A stretch of DNA of 47,465 bases from CAYWIT01 sp964458415 (lineage in GTDB: Bacteria; Pseudomonadota; Alphaproteobacteria; Micavibrionales; UBA2020), in assembly GCA_964458415.1 (NCBI GenBank), contig CAYWIT010000019.1, forward strand, positions 1 through 47,465. Direction: 5' to 3'. Of the stretch, positions 1 to 8,514 are shown piece after piece. Made by a program: the position numbers and the translations under genes. Each line of letters opens with the position of its first letter. Within the stretch, counting starts at the first letter, position 1. Under the pieces are notes generated by a model. It saw only the letters and a program-made list of their open reading frames with translations, searched no databases and was not told the origin of the DNA.

Positions 1-1214
1 TGTAGCCAGACAAGAACCCCCTGTGCCGCGCGGACAGCCGTGCTGAACGTCGCTTGCAGAAGATAGCCGCCCGTTGGCGCCTCCCAATCCAGCATTTCCC
101 CGGCGACAAACACGCCGGGCCTGTCGCGCAGCATCAGCTGATCGGTCAGGGCGTCGAATTGCACGCCGCCCGCCGTGGAAATGGCGCGCTCAAGCGGAAA
201 CGGGGCTGTGACGCAAAGAGGAAAGGTCTTGATCCGTCGCGTTAAATCATCCGGCGACAGGGTTTTCACATCCTGCCCCGTGCCGTTTTCCTGCAATAAA
301 CCGATAGCCAGCGGGGACAGCCCCGCTTCCTTGCGCAGGAAGTTTGAAAACGATTTTCCCCGCCGCGGCGTTTCCAGCAGCGTCTGGAGTTTTGTCACCG
401 GAAGACCGGGGCGCAGGTCCAGCGTGACTGTCGCGCTGCCGTCGGCTTCGATGGCGTCCCTGATTTTGGCGGAGAGCGCATAGATGGCGCCGCCCTCCAC
501 GCCTTTTTCCGTGATCATCATTTCGCCGGTTACCGCAGCATCCGCAAAAGAGAGCGTGACGGGCTTGAGGGGCTGTCCCGCGAAACGTGTGCGGAAAATA
601 TCCGACCATGCGACAACAAAGCCGCAATTGGCGGGGCGGAGCGGTGCAACCGGAATATGCTGTTCTGTTAAAATCTTTACCCAACTGCCGTCAGAGCCCA
701 GCCGCGGCCATGAAGCACCGCCCAGCGCTAAAACAGTTGCCGCCGGTTTTACCTGCAGGCGCGTGCCGTCCGGCGTGTCGAAAACAAGCAAGCCTTGCGC
801 ATCCCAGCCCTGCCAGTCGTGCTGGAATAAAAATTTGACGCCCAGCCGGTCAAGCCGGAGCCGCCACGCGCGCAGCAGGGGCGAGGCCTTGAAACTTTCG
901 GGGAAAACCCTTCCGCTGCTGCCGACAAAAGTCTTTTGCCCAAGAGCCGCGCACCAGTCGCGCAGCATGGCCGGAGAAAAATCCGTGATCATCGGCGCAA
1001 GGCGTCCGGCGGCAGCGCCGTAGCGGCCAATAAAAGCGGAGAGCTCCTCGCTATGGGTCAGGTTCAGTCCGCCGCGTCCGGCCATCAGCAGCTTGCGTCC
1101 CGGTGTCTGCTTGCGTTCATAGACGGTCACGGCGGCACCGGCGGCGGCCAGCACTTCCGCCGCCATCAGCCCCGCCGGACCGCCGCCAATAATGGCAACA
1201 GGCGCTTGCGTCAT
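1..1214 (-). CDS. NAD(P)/FAD-dependent flavoprotein, TIGR03862/HI0933-like (partial)
   Basis: Read on the minus strand, an open frame begins with ATG at 1214 and continues to base 1 without a stop, so the C-terminus lies outside the window. The N-terminus has an FAD dinucleotide-binding motif (VAIIGGGPAGLMAAEVLA), followed by ERKQTPGRKLLMAGRGGLN, typical of the HI0933/YhiN flavoprotein family. Near the visible end, GVFVAGEMLDWEAPTGGYLL matches the conserved C-terminal FAD-contact segment of the family, so only a short tail is missing. The start overlaps the stop of the upstream SIS gene by ATGA (1211-1214), indicating co-transcription. The family is widespread but its substrate is not established; the TIGR03862 subfamily assignment is from recalled motif similarity. 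Confidence 0.85.
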   Translation of the reverse strand, partial: MTQAPVAIIGGGPAGLMAAEVLAAAGAAVTVYERKQTPGRKLLMAGRGGLNLTHSEELSAFIGRYGAAAGRLAPMITDFSPAMLRDWCAALGQKTFVGSSGRVFPESFKASPLLRAWRLRLDRLGVKFLFQHDWQGWDAQGLLVFDTPDGTRLQVKPAATVLALGGASWPRLGSDGSWVKILTEQHIPVAPLRPANCGFVVAWSDIFRTRFAGQPLKPVTLSFADAAVTGEMMITEKGVEGGAIYALSAKIRDAIEADGSATVTLDLRPGLPVTKLQTLLETPRRGKSFSNFLRKEAGLSPLAIGLLQENGTGQDVKTLSPDDLTRRIKTFPLCVTAPFPLERAISTAGGVQFDALTDQLMLRDRPGVFVAGEMLDWEAPTGGYLLQATFSTAVRAAQGVLVWL

Positions 1215-2194
1215 ATCTCGTTTCCGATTTTGCGGGCGCGGGCGGGGGTGTCGGGGTCAACGCCGTTTGCGAGCGCCGTTGCAACCAGAAGATTCCATCC
1301 GGCCATCAGTTGCAGATAGCCGTTGAACCCTACCAGTTCCGGAATGCGGAGGGTCGGGAACGGCGTGTCAAACGAGGCGATGGCAATAACCGTCATGCCC
1401 ACGCCCTCTTTCAAAACACGGCGATATTTTTCAATTTCGGCCTGAAAGGGCTCGATCAGAATGACGGCCTCTGTCGCCTGCATGACTTCCTCGGTGCCGT
1501 GCAGGGCATAAGTTCCTTCCAGATAGACGCTTTTCCGCCGCGCGATCTCATTCGCCTTGAGCGCAAGCTCTTCCGCGACGCCGTTATCCCGTCCCGCAAA
1601 ATAGAGCACCGGCGCGGCATTGATGCCGTCGATGATTTCCGGGGCGATGTCCTGTGCCAGAATTTCCGCGCAGAGGTCGGCGGCAAGGCCCTGATCCTTC
1701 CATTCCGTGCCGGAGAGGATGGATTGATAGACGAGCGCCGTCTCCACGACGCTTTTTGTTGCGGCAACGGCTTTGCCTGCGCCGCAGGACAGTAGGTGAC
1801 AGCTGTCGCTTACTTCGGCAAGCCGGCTGTCCGCCGCCGCTGTCACGCCATAGCGGGGGAGGCCCATCGCTCCCAGCTTTTCGAATAACGAGACAAGCTC
1901 TCTGGTCCGGCCGCTGTTGCTGGCGCCGATGACGACAAAATCCCGCAGGTCGTACTCCGCGGCCTGCCGCGCCCCCGCGCTCTGGATCTGCCAGCAGACG
2001 CCATTGCGGAGGGACTGGTCGATCATGTTTCCGGCGGGAAAAATCCGGCTTGATCCCTCGCCGGTAAGCAGCAGGCGCTTTGGGGACGCAAAAACGGCGC
2101 GCCAGTGCTCCAGCGCGGCGCTGTCAAATTTTCGGATAATTCCCGGGGTTTCCAGCATTTCCGCGACAAGTGAATAGGGGGATCCTGAAAACAT
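1211..2194 (-). CDS. SIS-domain protein, GlmS/AgaS-like sugar isomerase/deaminase
   Basis: The protein has two sugar-isomerase (SIS) halves and no glutaminase domain. The motifs GEGSSRIFPAGN, GASNSGRTRELV and AGKAVAATKSVVET match the phospho-sugar-binding loops of GlmS isomerase domains and AgaS/FrlB-type deglycase-deaminases. I chose the ATG at 2194 (MFSGSPYS) rather than the upstream ATG at 2218 because an AAGGAA ribosome site lies about six bases before it. Length is about 327 residues, normal for a two-SIS protein. It is divergent from a PIG-L deacetylase and overlaps the flavoprotein downstream. A role on an amino-sugar phosphate is inferred from family and neighbours; the exact substrate is unknown. 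Confidence 0.85.
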   Translation of the reverse strand: MFSGSPYSLVAEMLETPGIIRKFDSAALEHWRAVFASPKRLLLTGEGSSRIFPAGNMIDQSLRNGVCWQIQSAGARQAAEYDLRDFVVIGASNSGRTRELVSLFEKLGAMGLPRYGVTAAADSRLAEVSDSCHLLSCGAGKAVAATKSVVETALVYQSILSGTEWKDQGLAADLCAEILAQDIAPEIIDGINAAPVLYFAGRDNGVAEELALKANEIARRKSVYLEGTYALHGTEEVMQATEAVILIEPFQAEIEKYRRVLKEGVGMTVIAIASFDTPFPTLRIPELVGFNGYLQLMAGWNLLVATALANGVDPDTPARARKIGNEI

Positions 2195-2268
2195 ATGAAG
2201 TTCCTTCTCTTGGCACATGCCCTTATAAAGGATATTATAGATTCTGGCAGATTAAGGAATAAATCTTT

Positions 2269-3108
2269 ATGCGCATATGTATTGTTTCCCCCCATCTGGA
2301 CGATGCGGTTTTGTCCTGTGGTATTCTGATGCAGCGCCACAAGGCCCTGTCGGACGATGTTTTTGTCCTGAATATCTTTTCCGCTGGCACCAACGGGGAA
2401 AACAGGAAGAAAGAGGATCGTTGCGCCACCGAGACTCTTGGCGCCGTGGCGTTCTACCTTGAGGAATTGGATGCGCCCGACAGGGACCCGCTTTACCGGT
2501 CGGATGTCCAGCTTTTCTTCGGGACGCTGGCACCGGATGCCCCCATTATCGCAAAAGTGTCCGGATTGGTGCAGGATTTCCTGACGCGGCAAGGAATTGA
2601 TCAGGCAATTTTTCCGCTGGCGGCTGGAAATCATATTGATCACCGGATCGCTTTTGAGGCGGGGCGGCGGATCACGGGAACGAAGGTCGGTTTTTACGAG
2701 GATCGTCCCTATATTCTCTGGCCCGGCGTTTTGCAGGGGCGGATGAACCAGATCGGCAGTGACGCCGTTTTGCCAGAAGTGACCGAGAGGATGATGCTGG
2801 ACGCGCTGGATGATTATCACCATTTGCACCATTTTGTGCCCAAGGGCGCCTATCAGGAAACTTGCTTGCCGCTTTATTTTGCAGCCCTGAACCATTCTTC
2901 ATCCGGAACATTGAAGGCGCGGAGCGCGACGCTTGTCGCAACCGAGGCGGAGTTGCAAAAACTCTATGACAGCCTGCAGTGCTATGAAAGCCAGATGCCG
3001 CTGATCTATCCCGATTATGAACGGTTTATCAGGGACAGCTTTGCCTATGAGCAGGGGAATTCCGGCAGGAATGTCTATGCCGAACGCTCGTGGGAATTTG
3101 AAAGCTGA
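2269..3108 (+). CDS. PIG-L family (LmbE-like) deacetylase
   Basis: The 279-residue protein opens with MRICIVSPHLDDAVLSCG, the HxDD zinc-binding signature of PIG-L/LmbE N-deacetylases, and has a later NHIDHR segment supplying the third metal ligand. Family members remove acetyl from N-acetylglucosamine-containing lipids, mycothiol and bacillithiol precursors or antibiotics. No signal peptide is seen, so it is likely cytoplasmic. It diverges from the SIS gene at 2194 across a 74-base gap and converges with the MurQ/GKRP-like gene, overlapping its 3' end by 34 bases. Two SIS-type amino-sugar proteins flank it, so a GlcNAc-type substrate is a reasonable inference, not shown. Confidence 0.88.
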   Translation: MRICIVSPHLDDAVLSCGILMQRHKALSDDVFVLNIFSAGTNGENRKKEDRCATETLGAVAFYLEELDAPDRDPLYRSDVQLFFGTLAPDAPIIAKVSGLVQDFLTRQGIDQAIFPLAAGNHIDHRIAFEAGRRITGTKVGFYEDRPYILWPGVLQGRMNQIGSDAVLPEVTERMMLDALDDYHHLHHFVPKGAYQETCLPLYFAALNHSSSGTLKARSATLVATEAELQKLYDSLQCYESQMPLIYPDYERFIRDSFAYEQGNSGRNVYAERSWEFES

Positions 3109-4652
3109 TCCTTGCGGGCTTTCAGGCTTTCGACGGTCATCAGCACGACGGATTGGGACGGGGTCATCCTCTCCGCTTCTTCAAAGAGCTGATAGCAGAT
3201 ATCCTGATAGGAAAAATCGGGAATGTTCTGATGGTGCAGCAGATATTCGACGTAACGAATGGCGCGATCGATCAGCTTTTTGTTGCTCGGTTTGACCCAG
3301 GTCATCACATTGCTTTCAAAACGGCCATGGCGGCCCATGACGAGGGTCGAATGCATGTTGAGGGCGAGCTTCAGGAAAAGATGCTCGAACAGCGGGTGCA
3401 GGCCCTTGACATCGACACTGTGGCGCAAGCCGTTGAGGGAGAAGCAGAGATTGTCCCCCTGCCGTTCGATGAGAAACCGATGCAGGCCGCGTGGCGCGAT
3501 CAGCTTTTCGCGCTGTTGCCGGGCCTGTGCCGAAAAATCGAAACCCAGCAGACGATCCTGTCCGGCGATAGCGCGAAGCTCATCCCATTCGATGGTAATC
3601 GGGTCGCGCAGCAAGATCCGGCGCCAGGCCTCCTGCGCCGTTGCAGCTTGCGACAGGCACAGGTATGAAAGCGAAGGCACGCGTCCGGTGTCGCGCTGGT
3701 TTTCAAAAGCCAGCAGGGAAAAAGTCGGTGACCGTTCTGTCGTGTCGGTTAAAATAGTAATGCCATAGCCGGTCGTTTCATAGAGGACGAAATCGCCGGC
3801 GGCATAAATGCGGGATTCTTCCGTGATGAAATCCCGTAAAAAGGAAAAGTCCGCTTTCTGCAGAAATGAAATCAGGTCTTCCATCGCAGGGGCGGCGATG
3901 CCTGTTTCTGCCGCACGCAACAGGGCGGTGCCAGCGCCAAGCATCAGGGCGGTGCTGGCTTGTAGGCGCGTGCTGCCGGAAAGGGACATCGGACCGACGT
4001 AAAGGCAGATTTTTTCGATAGCGGGATTCTCCAGTACCAGACGGGAGCGTTCGACTTGTTCGTGCAGGACATTGTCCGGATTGCAGTAGAGAAAGAAGGG
4101 TTTGCGCACGGAGATCCGTGCCGCTTCTTCCGTGGCGCCGATCACCGAGGGCGTTTCTCCGCCTTCGGTGCAACTGATCAGAAGATCATGGGGACCAAAG
4201 CCGATTTCACGCAACTGTCTGGCGCCAAATTCGGGATGGTCCTCGAAATTCTCGATTGAATGCACCAGAGCCAGATCACCGCCGCTCATGAATCCGAGAA
4301 CGCTATCGGCTGCGGGCTGGCCTGCGTGCAGGGAACGCCAGATATATTCAAGGGACAAGGACAGGCGCCCTGTCGCGCCGCAGCCGTAGAGAAAGATCCT
4401 GTTTCCGGCCCGCAGGGTTTCACGGATGGCTTCTTCCAGCCGTTTCAGTTCCTGACTTTGCGCGGCGACAGCCGCGATGACGCCCAGATCAATTTCTTTC
4501 AGAATTTTCAGGGCGCCGCCGATATCCTTGCGGGAGAGCGCGGCCAGTTCGTAGGTTAAAGGATGGCGCTGTTCCGTCGGGAGGGATCCCAGCTGGAACT
4601 GTGCGGCGACCTGAAGAAATTCTTCGGCCTTGCGGTGCGCGTCGTTTGGCAT
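3075..4652 (-). CDS. MurQ/GKRP-like SIS-domain protein
   Basis: About 525 residues. The N-terminal half carries GCGATGRLSLSLEY, MSGGDLALVHSIENFEDH, SCTEGGETPSVIGATEEA and GPMSLSGSTRLQAST, matching motifs of N-acetylmuramate-6-phosphate etherase (MurQ) and of glucokinase regulatory protein. It is much longer than MurQ (about 300 residues), and the C-terminal half corresponds to the second-SIS/lid half seen in GKRP-type proteins. Start: ATG at 4652 is preferred; an upstream GTG at 4703 adds 17 residues, and neither has a strong ribosome site. It may bind or cleave a sugar-6-phosphate from cell-wall recycling; whether it is catalytic or regulatory cannot be told here. It is divergent from the deaminase gene at 4803. 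Confidence 0.75.
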   Translation of the reverse strand: MPNDAHRKAEEFLQVAAQFQLGSLPTEQRHPLTYELAALSRKDIGGALKILKEIDLGVIAAVAAQSQELKRLEEAIRETLRAGNRIFLYGCGATGRLSLSLEYIWRSLHAGQPAADSVLGFMSGGDLALVHSIENFEDHPEFGARQLREIGFGPHDLLISCTEGGETPSVIGATEEAARISVRKPFFLYCNPDNVLHEQVERSRLVLENPAIEKICLYVGPMSLSGSTRLQASTALMLGAGTALLRAAETGIAAPAMEDLISFLQKADFSFLRDFITEESRIYAAGDFVLYETTGYGITILTDTTERSPTFSLLAFENQRDTGRVPSLSYLCLSQAATAQEAWRRILLRDPITIEWDELRAIAGQDRLLGFDFSAQARQQREKLIAPRGLHRFLIERQGDNLCFSLNGLRHSVDVKGLHPLFEHLFLKLALNMHSTLVMGRHGRFESNVMTWVKPSNKKLIDRAIRYVEYLLHHQNIPDFSYQDICYQLFEEAERMTPSQSVVLMTVESLKARKDQLSNSHERSA

Positions 4653-4802
4653 GATCTTAATTGAAGCCGCCGCGTTGTTTTTGTCAAAGGGATTCCGCGC
4701 CACGCGGCTTTTTTACGTTAAATGATCAAAAAATTATCCCGTTCTATGCGGTTGTTTTATTGTCGTGCTATAAAAGCAGGCGGTTTAAAAAAGGAGGCCG
4801 GG

Positions 4803-5837
4803 ATGTCGTCACTGGATCATTTTATCGAAGGGCTGCCCAAGGTGGAGCTGCATCTGCATATCGAAGGCAGTCTGGAGCCGGAAATGCTGTTTGCCTTGGC
4901 GCAGCGCAACAAGGTGGAAATCCCCTTTGCAACGGTCGAGGCGGTCAGGGCGGCCTATAACTTCAGCAATCTGCAGGACTTCCTCGATATTTATTATCAG
5001 GGCATGAATGTGTTGCGGACAGAGCAGGATTTCTATGACCTGACTTGGGCCTATCTAACCCGCGTGGCGACGCAGAATGTCATGCATGTAGAAATTTTCT
5101 TTGACCCGCAGGGGCATACGGCGCGCGGAATTGCTTTTACGACAGTGCTTGACGGTATCACCCGCGCGCTGGCGGACGGCCAGAAAAAACTGGGCGTCAG
5201 CACGCGTCTGATCATGTGTTTCCTGCGCCATCTGAGTGAAGAGGCCGCCATGGAAACGCTCGCGCAGGCGATGCCCTATCAGGACCGGATCGCGGGCGTT
5301 GGGCTTGACAGTTCCGAAGTCGGCCATCCTCCTTCAAAATTCAGGAATGTTTTCGCGCAGGCGAAGGCCGCAGGGTTCCTGATCGTGGCGCATGCCGGGG
5401 AAGAGGGCCCGCCCGCTTATGTGCACGAGGCGCTCGATGTGCTGAAAGTAGACCGGATTGACCATGGTAACCGCGCGCTGGAAGACGGGGCGCTGGTTGA
5501 CCGGCTGGTCCGCGAGAAAATGGCGCTGACCGTTTGCCCCCTGAGCAATCTCAAGCTTTGCGTGGTAAAAGATCTGCGGGAACATCCTTTGAAGAAAATG
5601 CTGGCGCTGGGGCTGCGTGCCACCATTAATTCGGATGATCCGGCTTATTTCGGCGGGTATATGAACGAGAATTATAAGGCGGTGACGGCGGCGCTGGGCC
5701 TTATGCAAGAGGATCTGGTGACGCTGACGCAGAACAGTATTGAGGCGAGCTTCCTTGATTCGGCGGGCAAAGCGGAATTGCAAAACCGGCTCGCCGGTTA
5801 TCTTGATCATCAGAAAGCGCTTGATATCGCTGGATAA
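4803..5837 (+). CDS. Adenine deaminase (or adenosine deaminase), metal-dependent
   Basis: 344 residues of the adenosine/AMP deaminase family. It shows HLHIEGSLEPEMLF (metal HxH), VAHAGEEG (His and catalytic Glu region), DRIDHGNRALED and INSDDPAYFGGY (metal Asp). The segment GLDSSEVGHPPSKF and the N-terminal FSNLQDFLDIYYQGM resemble the adenine deaminase type 2 subfamily more than classic adenosine deaminase, so deamination of adenine to hypoxanthine in purine salvage is favoured. The start at 4803 follows a strong AAGGAGGC site; the frame stays open upstream to 4722 but without support. The C-terminus precedes the cold-shock gene by 181 bases. Confidence 0.9.
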   Translation: MSSLDHFIEGLPKVELHLHIEGSLEPEMLFALAQRNKVEIPFATVEAVRAAYNFSNLQDFLDIYYQGMNVLRTEQDFYDLTWAYLTRVATQNVMHVEIFFDPQGHTARGIAFTTVLDGITRALADGQKKLGVSTRLIMCFLRHLSEEAAMETLAQAMPYQDRIAGVGLDSSEVGHPPSKFRNVFAQAKAAGFLIVAHAGEEGPPAYVHEALDVLKVDRIDHGNRALEDGALVDRLVREKMALTVCPLSNLKLCVVKDLREHPLKKMLALGLRATINSDDPAYFGGYMNENYKAVTAALGLMQEDLVTLTQNSIEASFLDSAGKAELQNRLAGYLDHQKALDIAG

Positions 5838-6018
5838 AATAGCGCTTGCAATTAACTTAATGCTGGCGCAACATATGCATGTTCGAGAGTACGTTTTGAC
5901 TTGTTTGTTCGCCGCAGAGGCCTTCCCTCAAGACATTGCTATCTTTTTTCGGATGACAGGCTGCACAACGGTTGTGTGGTTTACATGCACGAAGGTGCTT
6001 TTTCTAAAGGAGGCCAGT
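5838..6018 (+). promoter_or_regulatory. Leader and promoter region of the cold-shock gene
   Basis: A 181-base gap separates the deaminase stop from the cold-shock ATG. No other gene is visible. It ends in an excellent ribosome site (TAAAGGAGG, 6005-6013). Cold-shock genes of the CspA type often have long untranslated leaders that fold in a temperature-dependent way; whether this one does cannot be judged by eye, and I could not place a confident -35/-10 pair. Confidence 0.4.
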
Positions 6019-6228
6019 ATGGCACAAGGTAAAGTTAAATGGTTTAACCCGAGCAAGGGTTTTGGTTTCATTCAGCCGGACAACGGCAGTGCAGATGTGT
6101 TTGTTCACATCAGCGCCGTTGAACAGGCAGGCCTGCGTGGTCTGAACGAAGGTCAGGCGATTTCGTTTGATATCGTTACAGAGCGCGGCAAAAATGCTGC
6201 TGCAAACCTGAAAGTGGTTGCAGGCTAA
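6019..6228 (+). CDS. Cold-shock protein, CspA family
   Basis: The 69-residue protein is a single cold-shock (OB-fold) domain. It contains both RNA-binding motifs: KGFGFIQPD (RNP1) and DVFVHISAV (RNP2). The N-terminus AQGKVKWFNPSKGFG is nearly invariant in the family. It binds single-stranded RNA/DNA and acts as an RNA chaperone in the cytoplasm. The start is fixed by the TAAAGGAGG site six bases upstream; the longer frame beginning at 5740 overlaps the deaminase gene and is not credible. A strong terminator follows directly, so it is probably monocistronic. Confidence 0.97.
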   Translation: MAQGKVKWFNPSKGFGFIQPDNGSADVFVHISAVEQAGLRGLNEGQAISFDIVTERGKNAAANLKVVAG

Positions 6229-6242
6229 GTATTTTGAACCGG

Positions 6243-6280
6243 AAAAAGCCCCGGCGCTCAGGTGCCGGGGCTTTTTTTTT
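6243..6280 (+). terminator. Rho-independent terminator of the cold-shock gene
   Basis: GCCCCGGC (6248-6255) pairs with GCCGGGGC (6264-6271) around an 8-base loop. The stem is preceded by an A run and followed by a run of nine T, so flanking A/T bases extend it. It lies 15 bases after the stop. Confidence 0.95.
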
Positions 6281-6281
6281 A

Positions 6282-6522
6282 ACTCATGATCGTCCCGGCC
6301 TTTCTATAGCGCGGTTGACCGGAAATTTGCTGTCTGACCAAATATAATCATCCTTGATTTCTGTTTACCGGATCCGTTTTTCCTTTATCGGGTGTTTCCA
6401 ATACTGTAAAAATATCCAGTGAGGGGTAAAGCAAATGCCCCCCTGTGAAGGGCGTTTCTGCGCCGGAGGGCTGCGGATTATAGAGCCGGATCCGGAGGCT
6501 GTATTCTTGGAAGGTGTGGATT
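6282..6522 (+). promoter_or_regulatory. Structured leader upstream of nhaA
   Basis: A 241-base gene-free stretch. It contains an 8-bp stem AAATGCCC (6433-6440) with GGGCGTTT (6450-6457, one U-G pair), and AGCC (6484-6487) / GGCT (6497-6500) around a CCGGATCCGG-rich loop just before the ribosome site GGAAGG (6509-6514). Long structured leaders before nhaA are known as nhaA-I and nhaA-II RNA motifs, at least one of which senses lithium. Membership of this leader is not shown; it is a candidate only. Confidence 0.35.
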
Positions 6523-7926
6523 ATGGCTACGAAAAAATGTGATATCAATAGCGAAGGCGATGATGACGGCATCTATTTTGCGCCGTTTGAAAGGTCCTTT
6601 CTCCGTATCATCACGCCGTTTGAGGAGTTTATCCACCGCCAGACTACCAGCGGCTTTCTGTTGATGGTCATGACGATCCTCGCGCTTGTCCTGGCAAACG
6701 GTGTTCTGGCGACGTTGTATGAGCATGTTTTGCATGCGCCGCTGACGGTTACGCTGGGCGCGTGGTCGATAGGCATGTCGCTTCACCATTGGGTGAATGA
6801 TGGCTTGATGGCGTTCTTTTTCTTTATCGTCGGGCTGGAACTGAAACGGGAGATCCTGACGGGAGAGCTTGCGGATCTGCGCAAGGCCCTGTTGCCTGTC
6901 GTGGCGGCGGTTGGCGGGATGATTGTTCCCGCGCTCATTTATTATTATTTGAATCATGATGGTCCGGGAGCGAGAGGTTGGGGGATTCCCATGGCGACGG
7001 ATATCGCTTTTGCCGTCGGGGCGCTTGCCTTGCTGGCAAATCGCGTTCCCAGAGCTTTGGTGACTTTTCTTGTCGCGCTGGCCATTGTCGATGATCTGGG
7101 GGCGGTCATTGTTATTGCCCTGTTCTATACGGCGCATCTTAATTTCCATGCGCTTCTGGCGGCAGCGGGGTTGGTCGCTCTTTTGTTCACGTTTAATCTC
7201 GCGGGCGTGCGCAAAATTATTCCTTATTTCGTGGTCGCCGTTTTTCTCTGGTATGCCCTGTTTCTCTCCGGCGTTCATCCTACGCTGGCCGGCGTTCTCG
7301 GCGCGTTCACGGTGCCTGCCCGGCCAAAGTATGACCCGGCCTATTTCAGTCAGCGGACAAGAACGCTACTGGGGAGCTTTGAGGAAAGCTATGGCAGGGA
7401 TCGTCAAATCATGACCAATAACGATCTGCGCGCGATTATTCATGCGATGGAAAAATCCGCTCTGAATGTCATGACGCCTTTGCAGCGTCTGGAGAATATC
7501 TGGCACCTGCCGGTGGCTTATCTGGTTATTCCGGTTTTCGCCCTGTTTAATGCCGGTATCACGCTTGATGCCACCCATTGGGGACAGATGATGTCCGACC
7601 CTGTTATGCTGGGCGTGGTTTTCGGGCTTGTCGGCGGCAAATTCATCGGCGTTGCCGGCGTCAGCTGGCTGGCCATCAAAATGAAACTGGCGGATTTGCC
7701 GCGGGATACCAGTTTTCTACAGATCTGTGGCGTAGCCTTGCTGGCGGGGATCGGGTTTACCATGTCCATGTTTATTGCCCAGCTTTCTTTTGGCACAGAT
7801 ACAGAAAGTCTGCTGGCGGCCAAGACCGGCATTCTGCTGGCGTCGCTTCTCTCGGGGCTTGCGGGCTTTACATGGCTTTGGCTCGCCGGACGCAGCCGTG
7901 TTGCTGATCCTTGCGATACCCCTTAA
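6523..7926 (+). CDS. nhaA: Na+/H+ antiporter NhaA
   Basis: 467 residues with about twelve hydrophobic segments. It carries the hallmark LAIVDDLGAVIVIALFY with the paired aspartates of the ion-binding site, an FFFIVGLELKREILTGEL segment, ATDIAFAVGALALL, and a C-terminal GIGFTMSMFIAQLSF. It exchanges cytoplasmic sodium (or lithium) for protons at the inner membrane to control pH and salt. The N-terminal acidic extension (MATKKCDINSEGDDDG) is longer than in E. coli. Start ATG 6523 is chosen because GGAAGG lies eight bases upstream; a GTG at 6514 is in frame but overlaps that site. Its relation to the leader upstream is described in the leader entry. Confidence 0.96.
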   Translation: MATKKCDINSEGDDDGIYFAPFERSFLRIITPFEEFIHRQTTSGFLLMVMTILALVLANGVLATLYEHVLHAPLTVTLGAWSIGMSLHHWVNDGLMAFFFFIVGLELKREILTGELADLRKALLPVVAAVGGMIVPALIYYYLNHDGPGARGWGIPMATDIAFAVGALALLANRVPRALVTFLVALAIVDDLGAVIVIALFYTAHLNFHALLAAAGLVALLFTFNLAGVRKIIPYFVVAVFLWYALFLSGVHPTLAGVLGAFTVPARPKYDPAYFSQRTRTLLGSFEESYGRDRQIMTNNDLRAIIHAMEKSALNVMTPLQRLENIWHLPVAYLVIPVFALFNAGITLDATHWGQMMSDPVMLGVVFGLVGGKFIGVAGVSWLAIKMKLADLPRDTSFLQICGVALLAGIGFTMSMFIAQLSFGTDTESLLAAKTGILLASLLSGLAGFTWLWLAGRSRVADPCDTP

Positions 7927-7988
7927 ACCGCCCCTCATATTTTTGTGAGACCGGTGGGGGCCAAGATGAACGTTTGCGAAAGAAATTT

Positions 7989-8062
7989 TGGAGGCACGGG
8001 CCGGAATCGAACCGGCATTCAAGGATTTGCAGTCCTCTGCATCACCACTCTGCCACCGCGCC
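7989..8062 (-). tRNA. tRNA-Cys (GCA), CCA encoded
   Basis: On the minus strand the gene starts GGCGCGG at 8062. The anticodon loop CTGCAAA sits between AGGA and TCCT, giving anticodon GCA. The T-arm GCCGG-TTCGATT-CCGGC is intact, and the acceptor closes with CCGTGCC (one G-U pair), discriminator T and an encoded CCA (7989-7991). It lies about 250 bases left of the integrated element but is not its attachment site. Confidence 0.95.
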
Positions 8063-8316
8063 TAAAGATGGAGTTCTTGAGGGTTATAGCCGATTTATAT
8101 CAAAAGTCCAGCCCGTTTTATATTCTGGTAATGGGCTTGGTAGCGGTGATCACAAGGCTAGATAAAATGGCGACATTTTTGTGCAGGCTGAATATGCTTA
8201 ATTCCCTTGATATATCAAAACGTTAATTTTATACATAGTTTCAATGCGGGCTTTACCGCCTCCACGATTCCCGCATGGGGGGCGCGATAGTCAATAAACA
8301 CAAGGAAATCAACCAG
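8063..8316 (+). promoter_or_regulatory. Orphaned original ettA promoter region
   Basis: A 254-base gene-free stretch between tRNA-Cys and the ettA head remnant. It ends with CAAGGAAATCAACCAG directly before ATG 8317, closely resembling the GAAGGAAACCAACAAG before the working ettA start at 22782. It must hold the original ettA promoter and the tRNA-Cys promoter on the other strand; I cannot place their boxes with confidence. Confidence 0.6.
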
Positions 8317-8361
8317 ATGGCATCCTACCAATACGTTTATGTGGTGAGAGTATTCTTTTAA
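8317..8361 (+). pseudogene. Stranded 5' end of ettA (attL side)
   Basis: ATG GCA TCC TAC CAA TAC GTT TAT GTG encodes MASYQYVYV, identical to the first nine residues of the intact ettA at 22782, then runs into element sequence and stops at TAA 8359-8361 (14 codons in all). The DNA differs from the intact copy at synonymous positions only in the nine shared codons (TCC/AGC, TAC/TAT, CAA/CAG). This is the chromosomal head cut off by integration, still behind its old ribosome site. Confidence 0.9.
8332..8343 (+). other. attL core
   Basis: TACGTTTATGTG, identical to 22797-22808. It lies in codons 6-9 of the stranded ettA head. Sequence left of it is chromosomal; sequence right of it is AT-rich element DNA leading to the integrase. 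Confidence 0.8.
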
Positions 8362-8397
8362 TTAATTGATTTTTAAAGATATTTTGATAAGATTTTA

Positions 8398-8467
8398 TCT
8401 GGACAGTCTCTGGACAGGTACGCAGAATCAAGCACTTGCGAAAAAAATCTGGACAGTTTCTGGACAG
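8398..8467 (+). repeat. Paired TCTGGACAG repeats, left end (candidate integrase arm sites)
   Basis: TCTGGACAG occurs at 8398, 8409, 8448 and 8459, i.e. two tandem pairs, each pair spaced 11 bases (about one helical turn). A third pair sits at the other end of the element at 22724 and 22735, same spacing and orientation. Short paired repeats 50-120 bases inside both att cores are what arm-type integrase or excisionase sites look like; the role is inferred. Confidence 0.7.
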
Positions 8468-8514
8468 AATTGCGTTTTCGATGAGCGAATTTGGCGTAGT
8501 GAAGGGACTCTCCC

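Noticed and set aside
7989..8062. tRNA-Cys as the attachment site of the element
   Set aside because: No tRNA 3' fragment occurs at the right end; the duplicated core is in ettA.
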